Below, one piece after another: positions 26,532 to 36,469 of a DNA stretch of 64,000 nt (position 1 is its first letter; every line of letters begins with the position of its first letter). The notes below the pieces were generated by a model. That model was not told where the DNA came from. It saw only the letters and a program-made list of their open reading frames with translations, and made no database searches. The DNA comes from Spartobacteria bacterium (GTDB lineage Bacteria > Verrucomicrobiota > Kiritimatiellia > RZYC01), in assembly GCA_009930475.1 (NCBI GenBank), contig RZYC01000012.1, positions 1-64,000 on the forward strand, given 5' to 3'. The position numbers were made by a program, and so were the translations under genes.

Positions 26532-26543
26532 ATAAATCACCTG

Positions 26544-26948
26544 TTATTTTGAAGCCGCTTTTGCAGCTGAACGTGCTTCTTTTCCACGTACCGCACCAAC
26601 GGTTCTTCTCGGCCCTTTACGTGTTCTCGCATTCGTGCTTGTGCGTTGCCCACGAACGGGAAGTCCTGCACGATGACGGCGCCCACGATAACAATTAATG
26701 CTGACTAAGCGGCGAATATTTGCAGCACTTTCGCGGCGCAAATCACCTTCTACCGTGTAATCATTCTGCAAAAGAGATGCTAACTTTGTAATTTCTTCAT
26801 CTGTCAGATCATCTGCTTTTTTCGCCGGATCTAACCCGGCCTTTTCAATCAATTCCATAGCGTATTTAGGACCAATCCCATAAATATAACGCAATGAATA
26901 CTCCAACCGTTTTCTTCCCGGTATATCAATGCCAAGTAATCTGGGCAT
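26544..26948 (-). CDS. rpsM: 30S ribosomal protein S13
   Basis: 134 residues. MPRLLGIDIPGRKRLEYSLR, the helix-turn segment YGIGPKYAMELIEKAGL and the basic C-terminal tail RAGLPVRGQRTSTNARTRKG are diagnostic. S13 sits in the head of the small subunit and contacts P-site tRNA with its tail. Located between rpmJ and rpsK as usual. Confidence 0.97.
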   Translation of the reverse strand: MPRLLGIDIPGRKRLEYSLRYIYGIGPKYAMELIEKAGLDPAKKADDLTDEEITKLASLLQNDYTVEGDLRRESAANIRRLVSINCYRGRRHRAGLPVRGQRTSTNARTRKGPRRTVGAVRGKEARSAAKAASK

Positions 26949-26960
26949 AAACTCTCTCCT

Positions 26961-27074
26961 TTATCCCTGACGCTGTTTATGCCGAGGATTTGTACATATT
27001 ACTCTTACAATACCTTTGCGATGTATAACTTTACACCGCTCACAAATTCTTTTTACTGAGCTTCTTACTTTCAT
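26961..27074 (-). CDS. rpmJ: 50S ribosomal protein L36
   Basis: 37 residues, read directly from the minus strand: [20 protein letters not shown] followed by [17 protein letters not shown]. The zinc ligands CxxC, then C and H (CERC, ICTNPRH), are intact, so this is the zinc-dependent form. Its ATG lies one base after the infA stop. Position between infA and rpsM is standard. Confidence 0.95.
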   Translation of the reverse strand: MKVRSSVKRICERCKVIHRKGIVRVICTNPRHKQRQG

Positions 27075-27075
27075 T

Positions 27076-27291
27076 TCATCCACCAATTATCTTACCTTTA
27101 GACATATCAAATGTCGAAAACTCAACTTTGACTTGCTGTCCAAGTTGCTCTTCACTGGCTTTTCCGATGCGTTTTTTCTTAAAATACGCAACGAATCGAT
27201 GCCCGTTGCCTAGTTCAGCCTCGAAAACGTCATTGTGTATCACAGCACACAATTTCGCGTCCAGTACAATGTGATCCTTTTTTGCCGTCAT
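27076..27291 (-). CDS. infA: Translation initiation factor IF-1
   Basis: 71 residues with the S1/OB-fold pattern [31 protein letters not shown] and [17 protein letters not shown]-1 binds the A site of the 30S subunit during initiation. It follows adk by three bases; the methionine aminopeptidase gene often found between adk and infA is absent. The central sequence ([13 protein letters not shown]) departs somewhat from the common CRISGKMRKNYIRI form but length and context agree. Confidence 0.9.
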   Translation of the reverse strand: MTAKKDHIVLDAKLCAVIHNDVFEAELGNGHRFVAYFKKKRIGKASEEQLGQQVKVEFSTFDMSKGKIIGG

Positions 27292-27294
27292 ATC

Positions 27295-27936
27295 TCAGCT
27301 GATGCTTTTCATGATATCTGAAAAAACAGCATCGCTTGACTGCTCGGCATCAATTACCGTTACATTCGATGTGGCATTATAGTACTCCACAACACCTTCG
27401 GTCTGCGACTTATATACACGGTAACGATTCTCAATCGTTTTGAGATTATCATCTTCCCGCTGGTATAAGTCTCCGCCGCATTTATCGCAGATGCCGGGTT
27501 TCTGCGGTTTGTTATAAACCACATGATACACCGCCGCACACTTACTGCAAATCCGGCGACCGGTAATCCTTTCGACCACAGCCTTTTCGCCGACAGCCAA
27601 AAGCAGTACACAGTCGACTGCCGCATTGAATTCTTTAAGAAGGTCATTCAGCTGTTTGGCCTGCTCTACGGTTCTTGGAAATCCATCAAATAAATAGTCG
27701 GTATCCGATGCGCTGCGAATCTTTCGCTTGACCATATCAATGATAATTTCATCACTGACAAGCTCCCCGCGTTCCATCCGATCTTTCGCCTTGTTCCCAA
27801 TGTCAGAAGCCGCAGCAATTTCTTCACGAAGCAGATCGCCTGTCGACAACTGAACAAACGAAGTATACTCTTCTATCTGTTTCGCAGCCGTTCCCTTTCC
27901 AGAGCCCGGTGCACCCAGTATAACGATCACCTTCAT
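27295..27936 (-). CDS. adk: Adenylate kinase
   Basis: 213 residues. It interconverts ATP+AMP and 2 ADP. The P-loop is GAPGSGKGTAAKQIEEY (about 8-24), followed by the AMP-binding LSTGDLLREE and LFDGFPRTVEQAKQL. The long lid (about 122-160) carries a CSKC and CDKC pair, a structural zinc site, as in Gram-positive-type enzymes. It lies in the spc-like block after secY, four bases apart. Confidence 0.96.
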   Translation of the reverse strand: MKVIVILGAPGSGKGTAAKQIEEYTSFVQLSTGDLLREEIAAASDIGNKAKDRMERGELVSDEIIIDMVKRKIRSASDTDYLFDGFPRTVEQAKQLNDLLKEFNAAVDCVLLLAVGEKAVVERITGRRICSKCAAVYHVVYNKPQKPGICDKCGGDLYQREDDNLKTIENRYRVYKSQTEGVVEYYNATSNVTVIDAEQSSDAVFSDIMKSIS

Positions 27937-27940
27937 TAAG

Positions 27941-29287
27941 CTACCTCCTAGACCGCAAGCGACCCTTTTTCAGAAATCCATCATAGTGCCGCATTAGTAA
28001 ATGCGACTCTACCTGCCTCATCGTGTCCAGCATTACGCCGACCATAATAAGCATACTCGTACCACCAAAGAAGGAAGCAACAAGCATTGGAATTCTAAAC
28101 TGCTGCGCCATAACCGTCGGCAACACCGCGATAATGGTCAGAAATACGGCACCTGCCAACGTAATTCTTGTCATTGTTCTATCAAGAAACTCTGCCGTAG
28201 GTTTCCCTGGACGAATCCCTGGAACATAGCCGCCATTTTTCTTTAAATCATCGGCAATCTGAACGGGATTAAACTGCGTAGCCACCCAGAAATAGGAGAA
28301 AAACAGAATCATCAATCCGTACAAAAACATGTACCAAAAGGAACCATATTCAAATGCACGCGCAAGCGATTTAAAGAAGCTGCCTGGCAGCATTCCAAAA
28401 ATGCGAGCAGGAAACATCAGAATGGCCTGAGCGAAAATGATCGGCATCACGCCAGAATAATTAACCCGCAATGGCATATATGTATTCTGACCGCCATATA
28501 CTTTTCTCCCTACTACGCGTTTCGCATACTGAACTGGAATCTTCCGCTGCGCCTGAGTAACCGCAATCACTCCGGCAATTACCAAGAAGATCATGAACAA
28601 CATGCCGACGAGGTGGAATACAGTGAACTGACGCGTTCCATCAATGCTCACAAACATATTAATTGTGGCTCCCACCGCAGCAGGCAGCCGACTCACAATA
28701 TTTACTGTGATAATCAATGAAATACCGTTTCCAATGCCGCGTTCAGTTATCTGCTCTCCCAGCCACATCAACATCATGGTCGTTGTTGTCATGGTAAGAA
28801 TTGTTAGAACTTTGAACGCCCATGGATTCATCGTTACGACCGTCTCAGAAATGCCGAGAGCCGAGGGATTCACCAGCATAGCCGCCATCGCATAGCCCTG
28901 CACAATACAGAGGCCAACGGTTAAATAGCGCGTATACTGGGTAATCTTCTGACGACCGGCGTCTCCTTCACGTACAAGACGCTCGAGATGAGGGATTACG
29001 GCAGTCAACAACTGAATAATGATCGATGCACTGATATACGGCATGATGCCGAGAGCACCAACCGCCGCATTTTGCAGTGCACCGCCACTAAACAGGTCAA
29101 ACAGTCCGAAAAAACTTCCTCCGGATGAATTCTGCAGATCCTCTATGAGCGTTCGTAATGCAACTGCATCCACGCCTGGTGTTGGCAGAATAGCAAGTAA
29201 CCTGCATACAAAAACCAGCCCAACTGTAAACAAGATCCGCTGTCTCAATTCCGGAATCTTCAGACTATTTGCGAATGCTGATAACAT
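27941..29287 (-). CDS. secY: Protein translocase subunit SecY
   Basis: 448 residues, ten membrane helices. It forms the protein-conducting channel with SecE (encoded at 51910-52113). Signatures are the SecY plug/TM2 region (ALGIMPYISASIIIQLLTAV), the QRKIPVQYAKRVVGRKVYGG loop and the late GYVPGIRPGKPTAEFLDRTM cytosolic loop that binds SecA and ribosomes. Position between rplO and adk is standard. Confidence 0.97.
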   Translation of the reverse strand: MLSAFANSLKIPELRQRILFTVGLVFVCRLLAILPTPGVDAVALRTLIEDLQNSSGGSFFGLFDLFSGGALQNAAVGALGIMPYISASIIIQLLTAVIPHLERLVREGDAGRQKITQYTRYLTVGLCIVQGYAMAAMLVNPSALGISETVVTMNPWAFKVLTILTMTTTTMMLMWLGEQITERGIGNGISLIITVNIVSRLPAAVGATINMFVSIDGTRQFTVFHLVGMLFMIFLVIAGVIAVTQAQRKIPVQYAKRVVGRKVYGGQNTYMPLRVNYSGVMPIIFAQAILMFPARIFGMLPGSFFKSLARAFEYGSFWYMFLYGLMILFFSYFWVATQFNPVQIADDLKKNGGYVPGIRPGKPTAEFLDRTMTRITLAGAVFLTIIAVLPTVMAQQFRIPMLVASFFGGTSMLIMVGVMLDTMRQVESHLLMRHYDGFLKKGRLRSRR

Positions 29288-29300
29288 TCTTGACCCCTAC

Positions 29301-29753
29301 TTATTTAATACGTTCTACGACCTGACAGGAACCGCCGGCCTCTTCAATTTTCTGCTTTGCGCCAGCGCTAAATGCCTGAGCGATCACAGTAAATTTCTTA
29401 GTCACTGTACCATTGCCCAAGATTTTCACTCCATTCACAACGCCACTCGCAAGTCCCGCTCCTCGAAATTCTGCAAATGAAAGCGTCGCACCATCGTCGA
29501 ATGCGTCCAATGCAGTAACATTTATTTCTGCGTACTTGTTTTTATTGACGTGATTGAATCCACGCTTCGGAATACGACGGATCAGAGGCATCTGCCCGCC
29601 CTCAAAAGCCTCGCGGTGTGTTGCACCCGAACGGGCAAACTGCCCTTTATGGCCTCTTCCAGATGTTTTGCCTAATCCGGAAGCCTCACCGCGACCTCTG
29701 CGCTTTTTTGAATGCCGCGCACCGGCGACATTTTTCATTGAATGTAAATCCAT
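29301..29753 (-). CDS. rplO: 50S ribosomal protein L15
   Basis: 150 residues. The Gly/Lys/Arg-rich N-terminus (KKRRGRGEASGLGKTSGRGH, KGQFARSGATHREAFEGGQM) and later PKRGFNHVNKNKYAEIN are diagnostic. GGAG lies just upstream of the ATG. Only 10 bases separate it from rpsE, leaving no room for rpmD (L30), which normally lies here. Confidence 0.96.
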   Translation of the reverse strand: MDLHSMKNVAGARHSKKRRGRGEASGLGKTSGRGHKGQFARSGATHREAFEGGQMPLIRRIPKRGFNHVNKNKYAEINVTALDAFDDGATLSFAEFRGAGLASGVVNGVKILGNGTVTKKFTVIAQAFSAGAKQKIEEAGGSCQVVERIK

Positions 29754-29763
29754 GATTTTCTCC

Positions 29764-30252
29764 TTATGCCTTCCGAAGGCTCACAACCTCGGCGCGGGTA
29801 CGCAACTGCTGAAGCGCGGCAATCGTTGCAACCGTCACATTCAATTTATTATTACTACCCAAAGATTTGGCTAATACGTCATGCACACCGGACAATTCAA
29901 GCACGGCACGCATCGCACCACCTGCAATAACACCAGTACCTGGTGCAGCCGGTTTAATTAAAACACGTCCACCTGCAAATTCGCCTTTGACTTCATGAGG
30001 AATCGTCCCGCCATCCATCTTGACTTTCATTAAATTTTTCTTTGCAGCTGCAGTACCTTTTCTTATGGCATCTGCGACTTCATTCGCTTTGCCCAAGCCG
30101 TATCCTACATGTCCCTTGCGGTCGCCGACAACAACGAGTGAGCTAAAGCTGAAGCGACGTCCACCTTTAACCACTTTTGCACAGCGATTTACATGGACTA
30201 CACGTTCCTCGAGGGTATCTTCTCTAATCGATTCTTTTTCTATTGTAACCAT
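29764..30252 (-). CDS. rpsE: 30S ribosomal protein S5
   Basis: 162 residues. [40 protein letters not shown] and [20 protein letters not shown] are the S5 signature segments (double-stranded RNA-binding domain then the S5 C-terminal fold). S5 acts in decoding fidelity and mRNA unwinding. It lies between rplR and rplO. Confidence 0.97.
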   Translation of the reverse strand: MVTIEKESIREDTLEERVVHVNRCAKVVKGGRRFSFSSLVVVGDRKGHVGYGLGKANEVADAIRKGTAAAKKNLMKVKMDGGTIPHEVKGEFAGGRVLIKPAAPGTGVIAGGAMRAVLELSGVHDVLAKSLGSNNKLNVTVATIAALQQLRTRAEVVSLRKA

Positions 30253-30270
30253 ATTATCCTCTGCACCACG

Positions 30271-30627
30271 TTAGATTTTGATGCCGGCTTCACGCACTGC
30301 ATCAGCAACGGAGGCCATACGCTTACCATACTTAAATCCGCCACGGTCAAAAACCATCGCTTCAATTCCAGTTTCCTTAGCCGATGCGGCAATTTTTTTG
30401 CCTACTTCAGCGGCCTTGCTCGCATTGACTCCACCACTTTTCTCTTCACTGCCCATGCTGCTTGCGGAAAAAAGTGTTTTGCCAGCAGCGTCGTCAATAA
30501 CCTGCGCATAAATGTGCTTGTTCGATATAAAGACTGACAGTCTCGGACGCTCGGCAGTACCGACTATTTTGTGCCTAACACGGTAATGTCGACGCACACG
30601 ATATTGTTCTTTTTTTATTACAGTCAT
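30271..30627 (-). CDS. rplR: 50S ribosomal protein L18
   Basis: 118 residues from the ATG at 30627, two bases after the rplF stop reading frame region; a longer in-frame start would run far into rplF. Core segments [33 protein letters not shown] and the C-terminal [20 protein letters not shown] are diagnostic. L18 helps bring 5S rRNA into the large subunit. Confidence 0.96.
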   Translation of the reverse strand: MTVIKKEQYRVRRHYRVRHKIVGTAERPRLSVFISNKHIYAQVIDDAAGKTLFSASSMGSEEKSGGVNASKAAEVGKKIAASAKETGIEAMVFDRGGFKYGKRMASVADAVREAGIKI

Positions 30628-30628
30628 A

Positions 30629-31165
30629 CTAAGCCACCGTTTTACCCGCTTTGCGCCGGATCTGTTCACCTTTGTATTTGATGCCTTTTCCCTTGTACGG
30701 TTCAGCCGGATAAAAACTCCGAATACGCGAACCGACCAAACCGACAAGCTGCTTATCACAGCCATCAACTGTTATATTTGTTGGATCCGGAACTGTGATA
30801 GTAATTCCATCGGGAATCAAATATTCCACAGGATGGGAGAATCCAACTTGTAATACCAAGGTTTGCCCCTTCATCTGGGCACGATAACCTACACCATTGA
30901 TCTCGAGTTGCTTTTTATAACCATTCGAAACGCCTTCTATCATATTAGCGATATGACTTCTTGTCGTTCCATGTAACGCAATCGACCTTTTCTCTTCATT
31001 AATGCGCGTAACAATGACCTGATCCGCTTCAACGACTACGCTGATGCAATCGGGCACTTGCCGGCTCATTTCTCCGAGTTTTCCCTTCACTGTGATCGTG
31101 TCCGCGTTTAGCGTGACTTCCACCCCAGCAGGAATAGTTATTGGCTTTTTACCTACTCGTGACAT
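30629..31165 (-). CDS. rplF: 50S ribosomal protein L6
   Basis: 178 residues. [20 protein letters not shown] starts the first of two L6 domains; the second ends [20 protein letters not shown] then RKAGKTVA, the L6 signature. L6 lies near the factor-binding site. Gene order rpsH-rplF-rplR is standard. Confidence 0.97.
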   Translation of the reverse strand: MSRVGKKPITIPAGVEVTLNADTITVKGKLGEMSRQVPDCISVVVEADQVIVTRINEEKRSIALHGTTRSHIANMIEGVSNGYKKQLEINGVGYRAQMKGQTLVLQVGFSHPVEYLIPDGITITVPDPTNITVDGCDKQLVGLVGSRIRSFYPAEPYKGKGIKYKGEQIRRKAGKTVA

Positions 31166-31192
31166 AACACTTTATTCCTTAATTTCTCTATA

Positions 31193-31591
31193 TTACCAAA
31201 TATTGCAAAGTACTTCGCCGCCCACATTATTTTTGCGAGCATCTTCGTCGGTCATAATACCGGACGATGTACTTAGAATTGCAATACCCAGTCCGCCCAA
31301 AACCTTCTTAATGCTTTTGGGAGATACATACTGGCGTAAACCAGGTCTACTGACACGCTTCAACCCGGTGATGACCGGCTGAAGTTTTTGATCATATTTT
31401 AAATGTATAGTTAGTGACCTTTTTCCATCCTGCTCATCGGTCATATAATCGATGATGTAGCCTTCGCGTTTCAATATGCGCGCCAATTCACTTTTCATAC
31501 GTGAGTATGGCATGTCCACTCTATTTTTTCCGCTCATACCAGCATTACGGATTCGAGTCAGCATGTCTGCGATCGGATCTGAAATATTCAT
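31193..31591 (-). CDS. rpsH: 30S ribosomal protein S8
   Basis: 132 residues from the ATG at 31591, with GGAGAGG six bases upstream. [20 protein letters not shown] and the C-terminal [20 protein letters not shown] are diagnostic. S8 binds the central domain of 16S rRNA and in other bacteria represses the spc operon. Confidence 0.96.
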   Translation of the reverse strand: MNISDPIADMLTRIRNAGMSGKNRVDMPYSRMKSELARILKREGYIIDYMTDEQDGKRSLTIHLKYDQKLQPVITGLKRVSRPGLRQYVSPKSIKKVLGGLGIAILSTSSGIMTDEDARKNNVGGEVLCNIW

Positions 31592-31605
31592 AACCTCTCC
31601 ATTGA

Positions 31606-31791
31606 TTACCAACTGGCTTTAATTACGCCAGGTATTTTTCCTTCAGAGGCAAGTTCCCTGAAACAAATACGACATAGCTGGAATTTGCGCATGTATGCAC
31701 GCGGTCTTCCACAGCATTGACAACGGTGATAGTCTCTCACCGGGAACTTTGAGCCTCTTTTCGCTTTCGCAATCAGTGATTTCTTAGCCAA
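31606..31791 (-). CDS. rpsZ: 30S ribosomal protein S14, zinc-binding short form
   Basis: 61 residues. The most likely start is TTG at 31791, since the family begins [12 protein letters not shown] and GAGGA lies just upstream; a longer frame extends into rplE and encodes nothing S14-like. The zinc motif is CQCC then CRIC ([30 protein letters not shown]). This is the short C+ form, as in Gram-positives and many PVC bacteria. Confidence 0.93.
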   Translation of the reverse strand: MAKKSLIAKAKRGSKFPVRDYHRCQCCGRPRAYMRKFQLCRICFRELASEGKIPGVIKASW

Positions 31792-31810
31792 GGGACGTCC
31801 TCTTCTTTCC

Positions 31811-32350
31811 TTATGCGTTTGCGAACGGCATACCAAAATGTTTAAGCAGATTATAACCATCCGCTTTATTCTTTGCCGTCGTAACTATTGTGATGTCCAT
31901 TCCCTGGGTTATCTTAACTTTGTCCGGATTAATTTCCGGGAACATGATTTGTTCTTTTAACCCTAATGTATAATTACCATGCTGGTCGAACGCTTTGCCC
32001 GACACTCCTCTGAAGTCTCGAATTCGCGGCAATGTCGCGTTAATGAGACGATCCAGAAATTCATACATACGATCTCCACGTAGCGTGACCTTAATGCCAA
32101 TGGGCATCCCTTCACGCAGTTTGAAATTCGCAACGCTTCGACGCGCCTTTGTTACAATCGGCTGCTGCCCTGTAATTGCTGCTACATCGCTCACTAACGC
32201 CTTGATCATATCCTTATCCACAGTCACTTTAAATCCCATGTTAAGGACGATCTTCTCCACCTTAGGAACTTCCATGACATTGCTGAAATGGGATTCTTTC
32301 AGTATTTCGGGCGCGATCGTATTCTTATATTTATCTTTAAGATTTGCCAT
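31811..32350 (-). CDS. rplE: 50S ribosomal protein L5
   Basis: 179 residues. [39 protein letters not shown] and [20 protein letters not shown] are L5 signatures; the protein binds 5S rRNA and contacts tRNA at the P site. Between rplX and rpsZ, the usual order. Confidence 0.97.
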   Translation of the reverse strand: MANLKDKYKNTIAPEILKESHFSNVMEVPKVEKIVLNMGFKVTVDKDMIKALVSDVAAITGQQPIVTKARRSVANFKLREGMPIGIKVTLRGDRMYEFLDRLINATLPRIRDFRGVSGKAFDQHGNYTLGLKEQIMFPEINPDKVKITQGMDITIVTTAKNKADGYNLLKHFGMPFANA

Positions 32351-32377
32351 TATGACAACTTTCCTCTTTCCACAAGA

Positions 32378-32623
32378 TTACTCAGCTTTTTTAAGCTTAC
32401 AGGCGTTCATCGGAGCTTCTTTCTCAACAATCCCGCCATTTGGGTTATCCTGCGATTTTCTTAAATGTTTCTTGATATAATTCACGCCTTCAACCACAGC
32501 CATCCCTTTTGCAGGCATGACTTGGAGAACTTTCCCTGACTTTCCCTTGTCTTCTCCAGAAAGCACAATGACTTCATCGCCTTTCTTGAAGTTAAGAACT
32601 GTCGATTTTTTATTACTTTTCAT
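32378..32623 (-). CDS. rplX: 50S ribosomal protein L24
   Basis: 81 residues from the ATG at 32623, whose AT overlaps the rplN TGA and which has GGAGG seven bases upstream. The KOW motif is FKKGDEVIVLSGEDKGKSGK. A short version of L24 (often about 100 residues) but with the full core and basic tail. L24 starts 50S assembly. Confidence 0.94.
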   Translation of the reverse strand: MKSNKKSTVLNFKKGDEVIVLSGEDKGKSGKVLQVMPAKGMAVVEGVNYIKKHLRKSQDNPNGGIVEKEAPMNACKLKKAE

Positions 32624-32988
32624 CACAGTACCTCCGGAGCCAGTGAAACCACTTTCATGAAATTATTCTCACGAAGCTCGCGAGCAACAGGGCCAAAGAT
32701 ACGAGTACCTTTTGGATTACCATTATCATCAATCAACACGACGGCATTACTGTCAAAATGAAGAACTGAGCCGTCCGCACGACGAACGCCATGTTTTGAA
32801 CGCACAATAACCGCTTTGAGCACATCGCCTTTTTTGACCATGCCGCGCGGCTGCGCTTCTTTGACTGCGACGCGGATTACATCACCGATATGCGCATATG
32901 TTTTGCGCTGACCCAACACACTGATGCAAAGCACTTCCTTGGCACCCGTATTATCCGCTACTTTTAATCTAGTTTCAGTGGTAATCAT
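32623..32988 (-). CDS. rplN: 50S ribosomal protein L14
   Basis: 121 residues, a near-invariant family: [40 protein letters not shown] and [18 protein letters not shown]14 forms an intersubunit bridge. Its stop overlaps the rplX start. Confidence 0.97.
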   Translation of the reverse strand: MITTETRLKVADNTGAKEVLCISVLGQRKTYAHIGDVIRVAVKEAQPRGMVKKGDVLKAVIVRSKHGVRRADGSVLHFDSNAVVLIDDNGNPKGTRIFGPVARELRENNFMKVVSLAPEVL

Positions 32989-32990
32989 GC

Positions 32991-33272
32991 TTATTCTCCA
33001 CTCACAGCCTCGCTCTTACGAACGATTTTGCTTAGCCGCCAACGCTTTAACTTGCTCAACGGACGAGTTTCTATGATTCGAACGAGATCGCCTGCGTGCG
33101 CCTCATTATTTTCGTCATGTGCATAGTACTTTTTTGCCCGTTTGATCTGTTTTCCATACAAGGGATGACTTACACGACGCTCGACATTAATGACGATAGT
33201 CTTATCCATTGCACTGCTGACGACAGTTCCAACTCTTTGCTTCCGCAGACCTCTTTTTTCTTCTTGTTCCAT
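32991..33272 (-). CDS. rpsQ: 30S ribosomal protein S17
   Basis: 93 residues with the OB-fold core [40 protein letters not shown] and [20 protein letters not shown]. It binds 16S helices near the 5' domain. Two bases separate it from rplN. Confidence 0.97.
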   Translation of the reverse strand: MEQEEKRGLRKQRVGTVVSSAMDKTIVINVERRVSHPLYGKQIKRAKKYYAHDENNEAHAGDLVRIIETRPLSKLKRWRLSKIVRKSEAVSGE

Positions 33273-33281
33273 ACTAAACCT

Positions 33282-33473
33282 CTATTTAGCTCTGTTTTCG
33301 GTCATTACGGTTTCCAAGCAAGCGACATGTCTACGAAGTTCTTTGATTCTTGACGGCTTTTCCAGCTGCCCTGTTGTCTGCTGCATGCGCAGGTTAAACA
33401 ACTCCATCTTCAGATCTTCACGCTTCTGCGCCAGCTCTTCTTTCGTTAACTCTCTAATTTCTTTCGCTTTCAT
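33282..33473 (-). CDS. rpmC: 50S ribosomal protein L29
   Basis: 63 residues: MKAKEIRELTKEELAQKRED, then LKMELFNLRMQQTTGQLEKP and a tail with IKELRRHVACLETVMTE, the helical hairpin of L29 at the tunnel exit. Between rplP and rpsQ, as usual. Confidence 0.96.
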   Translation of the reverse strand: MKAKEIRELTKEELAQKREDLKMELFNLRMQQTTGQLEKPSRIKELRRHVACLETVMTENRAK

Positions 33474-33484
33474 AGCATAAGTTC

Positions 33485-33907
33485 CTAACCGTTGTGCTCA
33501 TGCCGTGCAACGAATCGAGTGCGAATCGGCAGCTTAGCCGACGCCAATCGCGCCGCTTCTCTGGCAATCGATTCAGATACACCGCCAATTTCAAACATCA
33601 CACGACCTGGTTTTACCACGGCGACCCATCCTTCGACGGCACCTTTCCCTTTACCCATGCGAACCTCTAACGGCTTCTTCGTATAGGGCTTATCGGGGAA
33701 TACTCGAATCCATATCTTACCTTTACGCTTCATCGCGCGGTTGATCGCAATACGGCAGGCTTCAATCTGAATATTAGTAATCCAGGCACGCCCGAGAGAC
33801 TGCAAACCAAACTCACCAAATGCTACGGTATTACCAGTGTTTGCATTACCGGCCCGGCTGCCCCGCTGTACTTTGCGGTGCTTCATTCTTTTAGGCATCA
33901 GTGGCAT
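33485..33907 (-). CDS. rplP: 50S ribosomal protein L16
   Basis: 140 residues; AGGAG precedes the ATG at 33907. [37 protein letters not shown] and [20 protein letters not shown] are family signatures. L16 organises the A-site side of the peptidyl transferase centre. Confidence 0.97.
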   Translation of the reverse strand: MPLMPKRMKHRKVQRGSRAGNANTGNTVAFGEFGLQSLGRAWITNIQIEACRIAINRAMKRKGKIWIRVFPDKPYTKKPLEVRMGKGKGAVEGWVAVVKPGRVMFEIGGVSESIAREAARLASAKLPIRTRFVARHEHNG

Positions 33908-33918
33908 CTGCTAACTCC

Positions 33919-34560
33919 TTATCGCTTTTTTTCTATTTCGTCTTTTTTACAGATCCAGACCTTGATGCCAATCTTGCCGGCTGTTGTATTCGCTTCAGCA
34001 AAACCATAATCAATGTTTTCTCTTAATGTATGCAGAGGAATTTTTCCCTCTTTATAACATTCACGACGAGCCAGTTCAGCTCCACCGAGACGCCCGCACG
34101 CTTCGACCTTGATCCCTTTGGCACCCATGTCCATGGCCAGCTGAATAGCACGTTTCATTGCTCGACGAAAGGCTACGCGACGTTCCAGCTGGAAACCAAT
34201 GTTTTCTGCAACAAGCTGGGCATTCACATCAGGATCTCTGACTTCCTTGATATCCAGATAAATTTCTTTACCCGTAAGTTTCGTCAAATCCTTGCGAATA
34301 TTTTCCTGCTCTGCGCCACCTTTGCGTCCACTCAGGACGCCAGGTCTTGCCGTAAAGATTGTTATTCTAGCTCTATTTGCATAGCGCTCAATCATAACAT
34401 CCGGCACAGCAGCATCTTTTAAGTTCTTTTTGATATAAGCACGAATCTTTAAATCTTCGTGTAGTAAGGGACCGAACTCTTTTTTGCCCGCATACCAACG
34501 CGACCGCCAGTTTTTATTGACGGATACACGCAAACCAATTGGATTTACTTTCTGACCCAA
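33919..34560 (-). CDS. rpsC: 30S ribosomal protein S3
   Basis: 213 residues. [20 protein letters not shown], a KH domain (about 40-105) and the C-terminal domain with [20 protein letters not shown] and [21 protein letters not shown]3 lines the mRNA entry tunnel. It follows rplV by 20 bases. Confidence 0.97.
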   Translation of the reverse strand: MGQKVNPIGLRVSVNKNWRSRWYAGKKEFGPLLHEDLKIRAYIKKNLKDAAVPDVMIERYANRARITIFTARPGVLSGRKGGAEQENIRKDLTKLTGKEIYLDIKEVRDPDVNAQLVAENIGFQLERRVAFRRAMKRAIQLAMDMGAKGIKVEACGRLGGAELARRECYKEGKIPLHTLRENIDYGFAEANTTAGKIGIKVWICKKDEIEKKR

Positions 34561-34580
34561 AACTGTCTCCTTTCGCGTTC

Positions 34581-34931
34581 CTAGGAACGCTTGCCCGGTT
34601 TTTCATCGCTTAAAACAATGCGTATGTGACTCATACGACGCTGAATCGGGCTCACCGAACCTCTTGCGCGAGGCCAATATCGCTTCAAACGAGGACCTTC
34701 CTCAATCACTGCCGATTTAACATGCAAATTATCCGCAGATAATCCTGCATTTGCCTCTGCATTGGCAATGGCGGACCGCAATGTCTTATAAATAAGTTTT
34801 GCCGCTTTGCGCTGACTTGTCTGCGCTACACTCAATGCCACCGCTACAGACTGTCCCTGTATCGCTCTCGTCAGATCGCGACTCTTAGACGGCGACATCC
34901 GCACATATTTCGTAACTGCTCTTACTTCCAT
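34581..34931 (-). CDS. rplV: 50S ribosomal protein L22
   Basis: 116 residues. [40 protein letters not shown] and RPRARG-like [20 protein letters not shown] at the hairpin that reaches into the exit tunnel. Unlike its neighbours it is separated from rpsS by 117 bases containing a hairpin, so its expression may be set separately. Confidence 0.96.
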   Translation of the reverse strand: MEVRAVTKYVRMSPSKSRDLTRAIQGQSVAVALSVAQTSQRKAAKLIYKTLRSAIANAEANAGLSADNLHVKSAVIEEGPRLKRYWPRARGSVSPIQRRMSHIRIVLSDEKPGKRS

Positions 34932-35019
34932 AACTTTATCTCATATTTATAGCTGTCTAATATTCAGCGCTTTCGCTAAGCAAAATAAGGCGCAATATAG
35001 ACATGTATTGAAATAAATC

Positions 35020-35041
35020 CAGCTCTTTTTGCAAAGAGCTG
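35020..35041 (-). terminator. Hairpin between rpsS and rplV, possible partial terminator
   Basis: Minus strand CAGCTCTTT, loop GCAA, AAAGAGCTG: a perfect 9-bp stem 7 bases after the rpsS stop, followed by GATTTATTT. The T-rich tail is interrupted, so it may act as a weak terminator or a 3'-end barrier. This is the longest gap in the S10/spc genes (117 bases); I found no convincing promoter in the rest of it. Confidence 0.5.
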
Positions 35042-35048
35042 CATTTTT

Positions 35049-35333
35049 CTATTTCAAAGATACGGTTTTGTCTGTCGAAACACCATGACGTCTAAAGCCT
35101 CGCGTCAAGGCAAATTCACCCAGCCGATGACCAACCATGTTCTCTGTGACGAATACCGTTACAAAGACTTTTCCGTTGTGCACAGCAAAAGTGTGACCCA
35201 CAAATTCGGGCATAATCATCGACCGACGAGACCATGTTCTAATGGGTTTCTTTATTTTCGACTGTTCCATCTGCTCCACTTTTTTGAGCAGCTTGTCTTC
35301 GACAAATGGACCCTTCTTAATTGAACGTGCCAT
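35049..35333 (-). CDS. rpsS: 30S ribosomal protein S19
   Basis: 94 residues. [40 protein letters not shown] and [20 protein letters not shown] are diagnostic. S19 sits in the 30S head with S13. It starts three bases after rplB and is followed by a hairpin. Confidence 0.97.
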   Translation of the reverse strand: MARSIKKGPFVEDKLLKKVEQMEQSKIKKPIRTWSRRSMIMPEFVGHTFAVHNGKVFVTVFVTENMVGHRLGEFALTRGFRRHGVSTDKTVSLK

Positions 35334-35336
35334 AGC

Positions 35337-36164
35337 TTATTTCTTCCTACGCTGAACAATAAATTTATTGCTGGTTTTGTTCTTAGAACGAGTGCGCTTA
35401 CCTTTAGCAAGCTGTCCCCAGGGCGACTGCGGATGGCCCCCGCCTGATGTGCGGCCTTCGCCACCACCCATGGGATGGTCAACCGGATTCATAGCAACAC
35501 CACGTACTGTAGGACGTATCCCCATGTGACGCTTCCGACCAGCTTTGCCGACCGATACGTTTTCATGTTCCACATTACCTACCTGACCGATAGTAGCATA
35601 ACAATGCGTAGCGATCATACGAATCTCACCGGATGGCATACGAATGTTCGCATATCGACCTTCGCGCGACATCAACTGAGCTGAGCCGCCAGCCGAGCGA
35701 ACAAGTTGTCCACCTCTGCCAGGATACATCTCAATATTGTGAATCGGCATTCCTAATGGAATTTTGGCCAGAGGCAACGCATTCCCTTCTTTGGGATCCG
35801 CTTCCGGGCCAGCAACCACAATATCACCGACTCGTACACCAACAGGTGCAAGAATATATCTCTTTTCACCGTCATTGTATGCCAGAAGAGCAATTCGGGC
35901 ACTTCTGTTAGGATCGTACTCGATACTTTCGATCTTCGCCGGAATACCATGTTTATCCCGCTTGAAATCGATAATGCGATAGTGACGTTTTTCTCCACCA
36001 CCGCGGTGACGCACCGTAATGCGTCCCTTTGAATTCCGGCCAGCATTTTTCTTCTGGTGTACTGTCAGGGATTTCTCGGGTTTACTCTTCGTAATTTCCG
36101 AGCTGTCCGACAAAACGGTAAACCGCTGGCTAGGAGTTGTTGGTCTGTTCTTTTTTAAGCCCAT
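35337..36164 (-). CDS. rplB: 50S ribosomal protein L2
   Basis: 275 residues. [27 protein letters not shown]-type [20 protein letters not shown] and [18 protein letters not shown] are L2 signatures; the His in the DHPMGGG loop is important for peptidyl transfer in other bacteria. Between rplW and rpsS. Confidence 0.97.
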   Translation of the reverse strand: MGLKKNRPTTPSQRFTVLSDSSEITKSKPEKSLTVHQKKNAGRNSKGRITVRHRGGGEKRHYRIIDFKRDKHGIPAKIESIEYDPNRSARIALLAYNDGEKRYILAPVGVRVGDIVVAGPEADPKEGNALPLAKIPLGMPIHNIEMYPGRGGQLVRSAGGSAQLMSREGRYANIRMPSGEIRMIATHCYATIGQVGNVEHENVSVGKAGRKRHMGIRPTVRGVAMNPVDHPMGGGEGRTSGGGHPQSPWGQLAKGKRTRSKNKTSNKFIVQRRKK

Positions 36165-36174
36165 TTTATTCTCC

Positions 36175-36459
36175 TTAAGTCAAGTCGATGGAATCGCCCT
36201 CTTTGAGCGTAACCACTGCACGGCGCCAAGCAGCCGTGCGTCCGAAATGACGCGTTCTTTCCCGCTTCAATTTGCCTTTACGGTTCATCACATTTACTTT
36301 AACCACAGAGACCTTAAACAGAGCCTCTACAGCCTTCTTGATTTCAATTTTATTAGCGGTTCTCGAAACCTTGAATACGTATTTGTTTTCCGTTTCAGAA
36401 AGGCGCGTACCTTTTTCCGTCAGCAACAGACGATCTATTATTGAATATGGTTCCTTCAT
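36175..36459 (-). CDS. rplW: 50S ribosomal protein L23
   Basis: 94 residues: [40 protein letters not shown] and [21 protein letters not shown]23 is the docking site for trigger factor and SRP at the tunnel exit. Between rplD and rplB. Confidence 0.96.
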   Translation of the reverse strand: MKEPYSIIDRLLLTEKGTRLSETENKYVFKVSRTANKIEIKKAVEALFKVSVVKVNVMNRKGKLKRERTRHFGRTAAWRRAVVTLKEGDSIDLT

Positions 36460-36469
36460 AACGCCTTCC

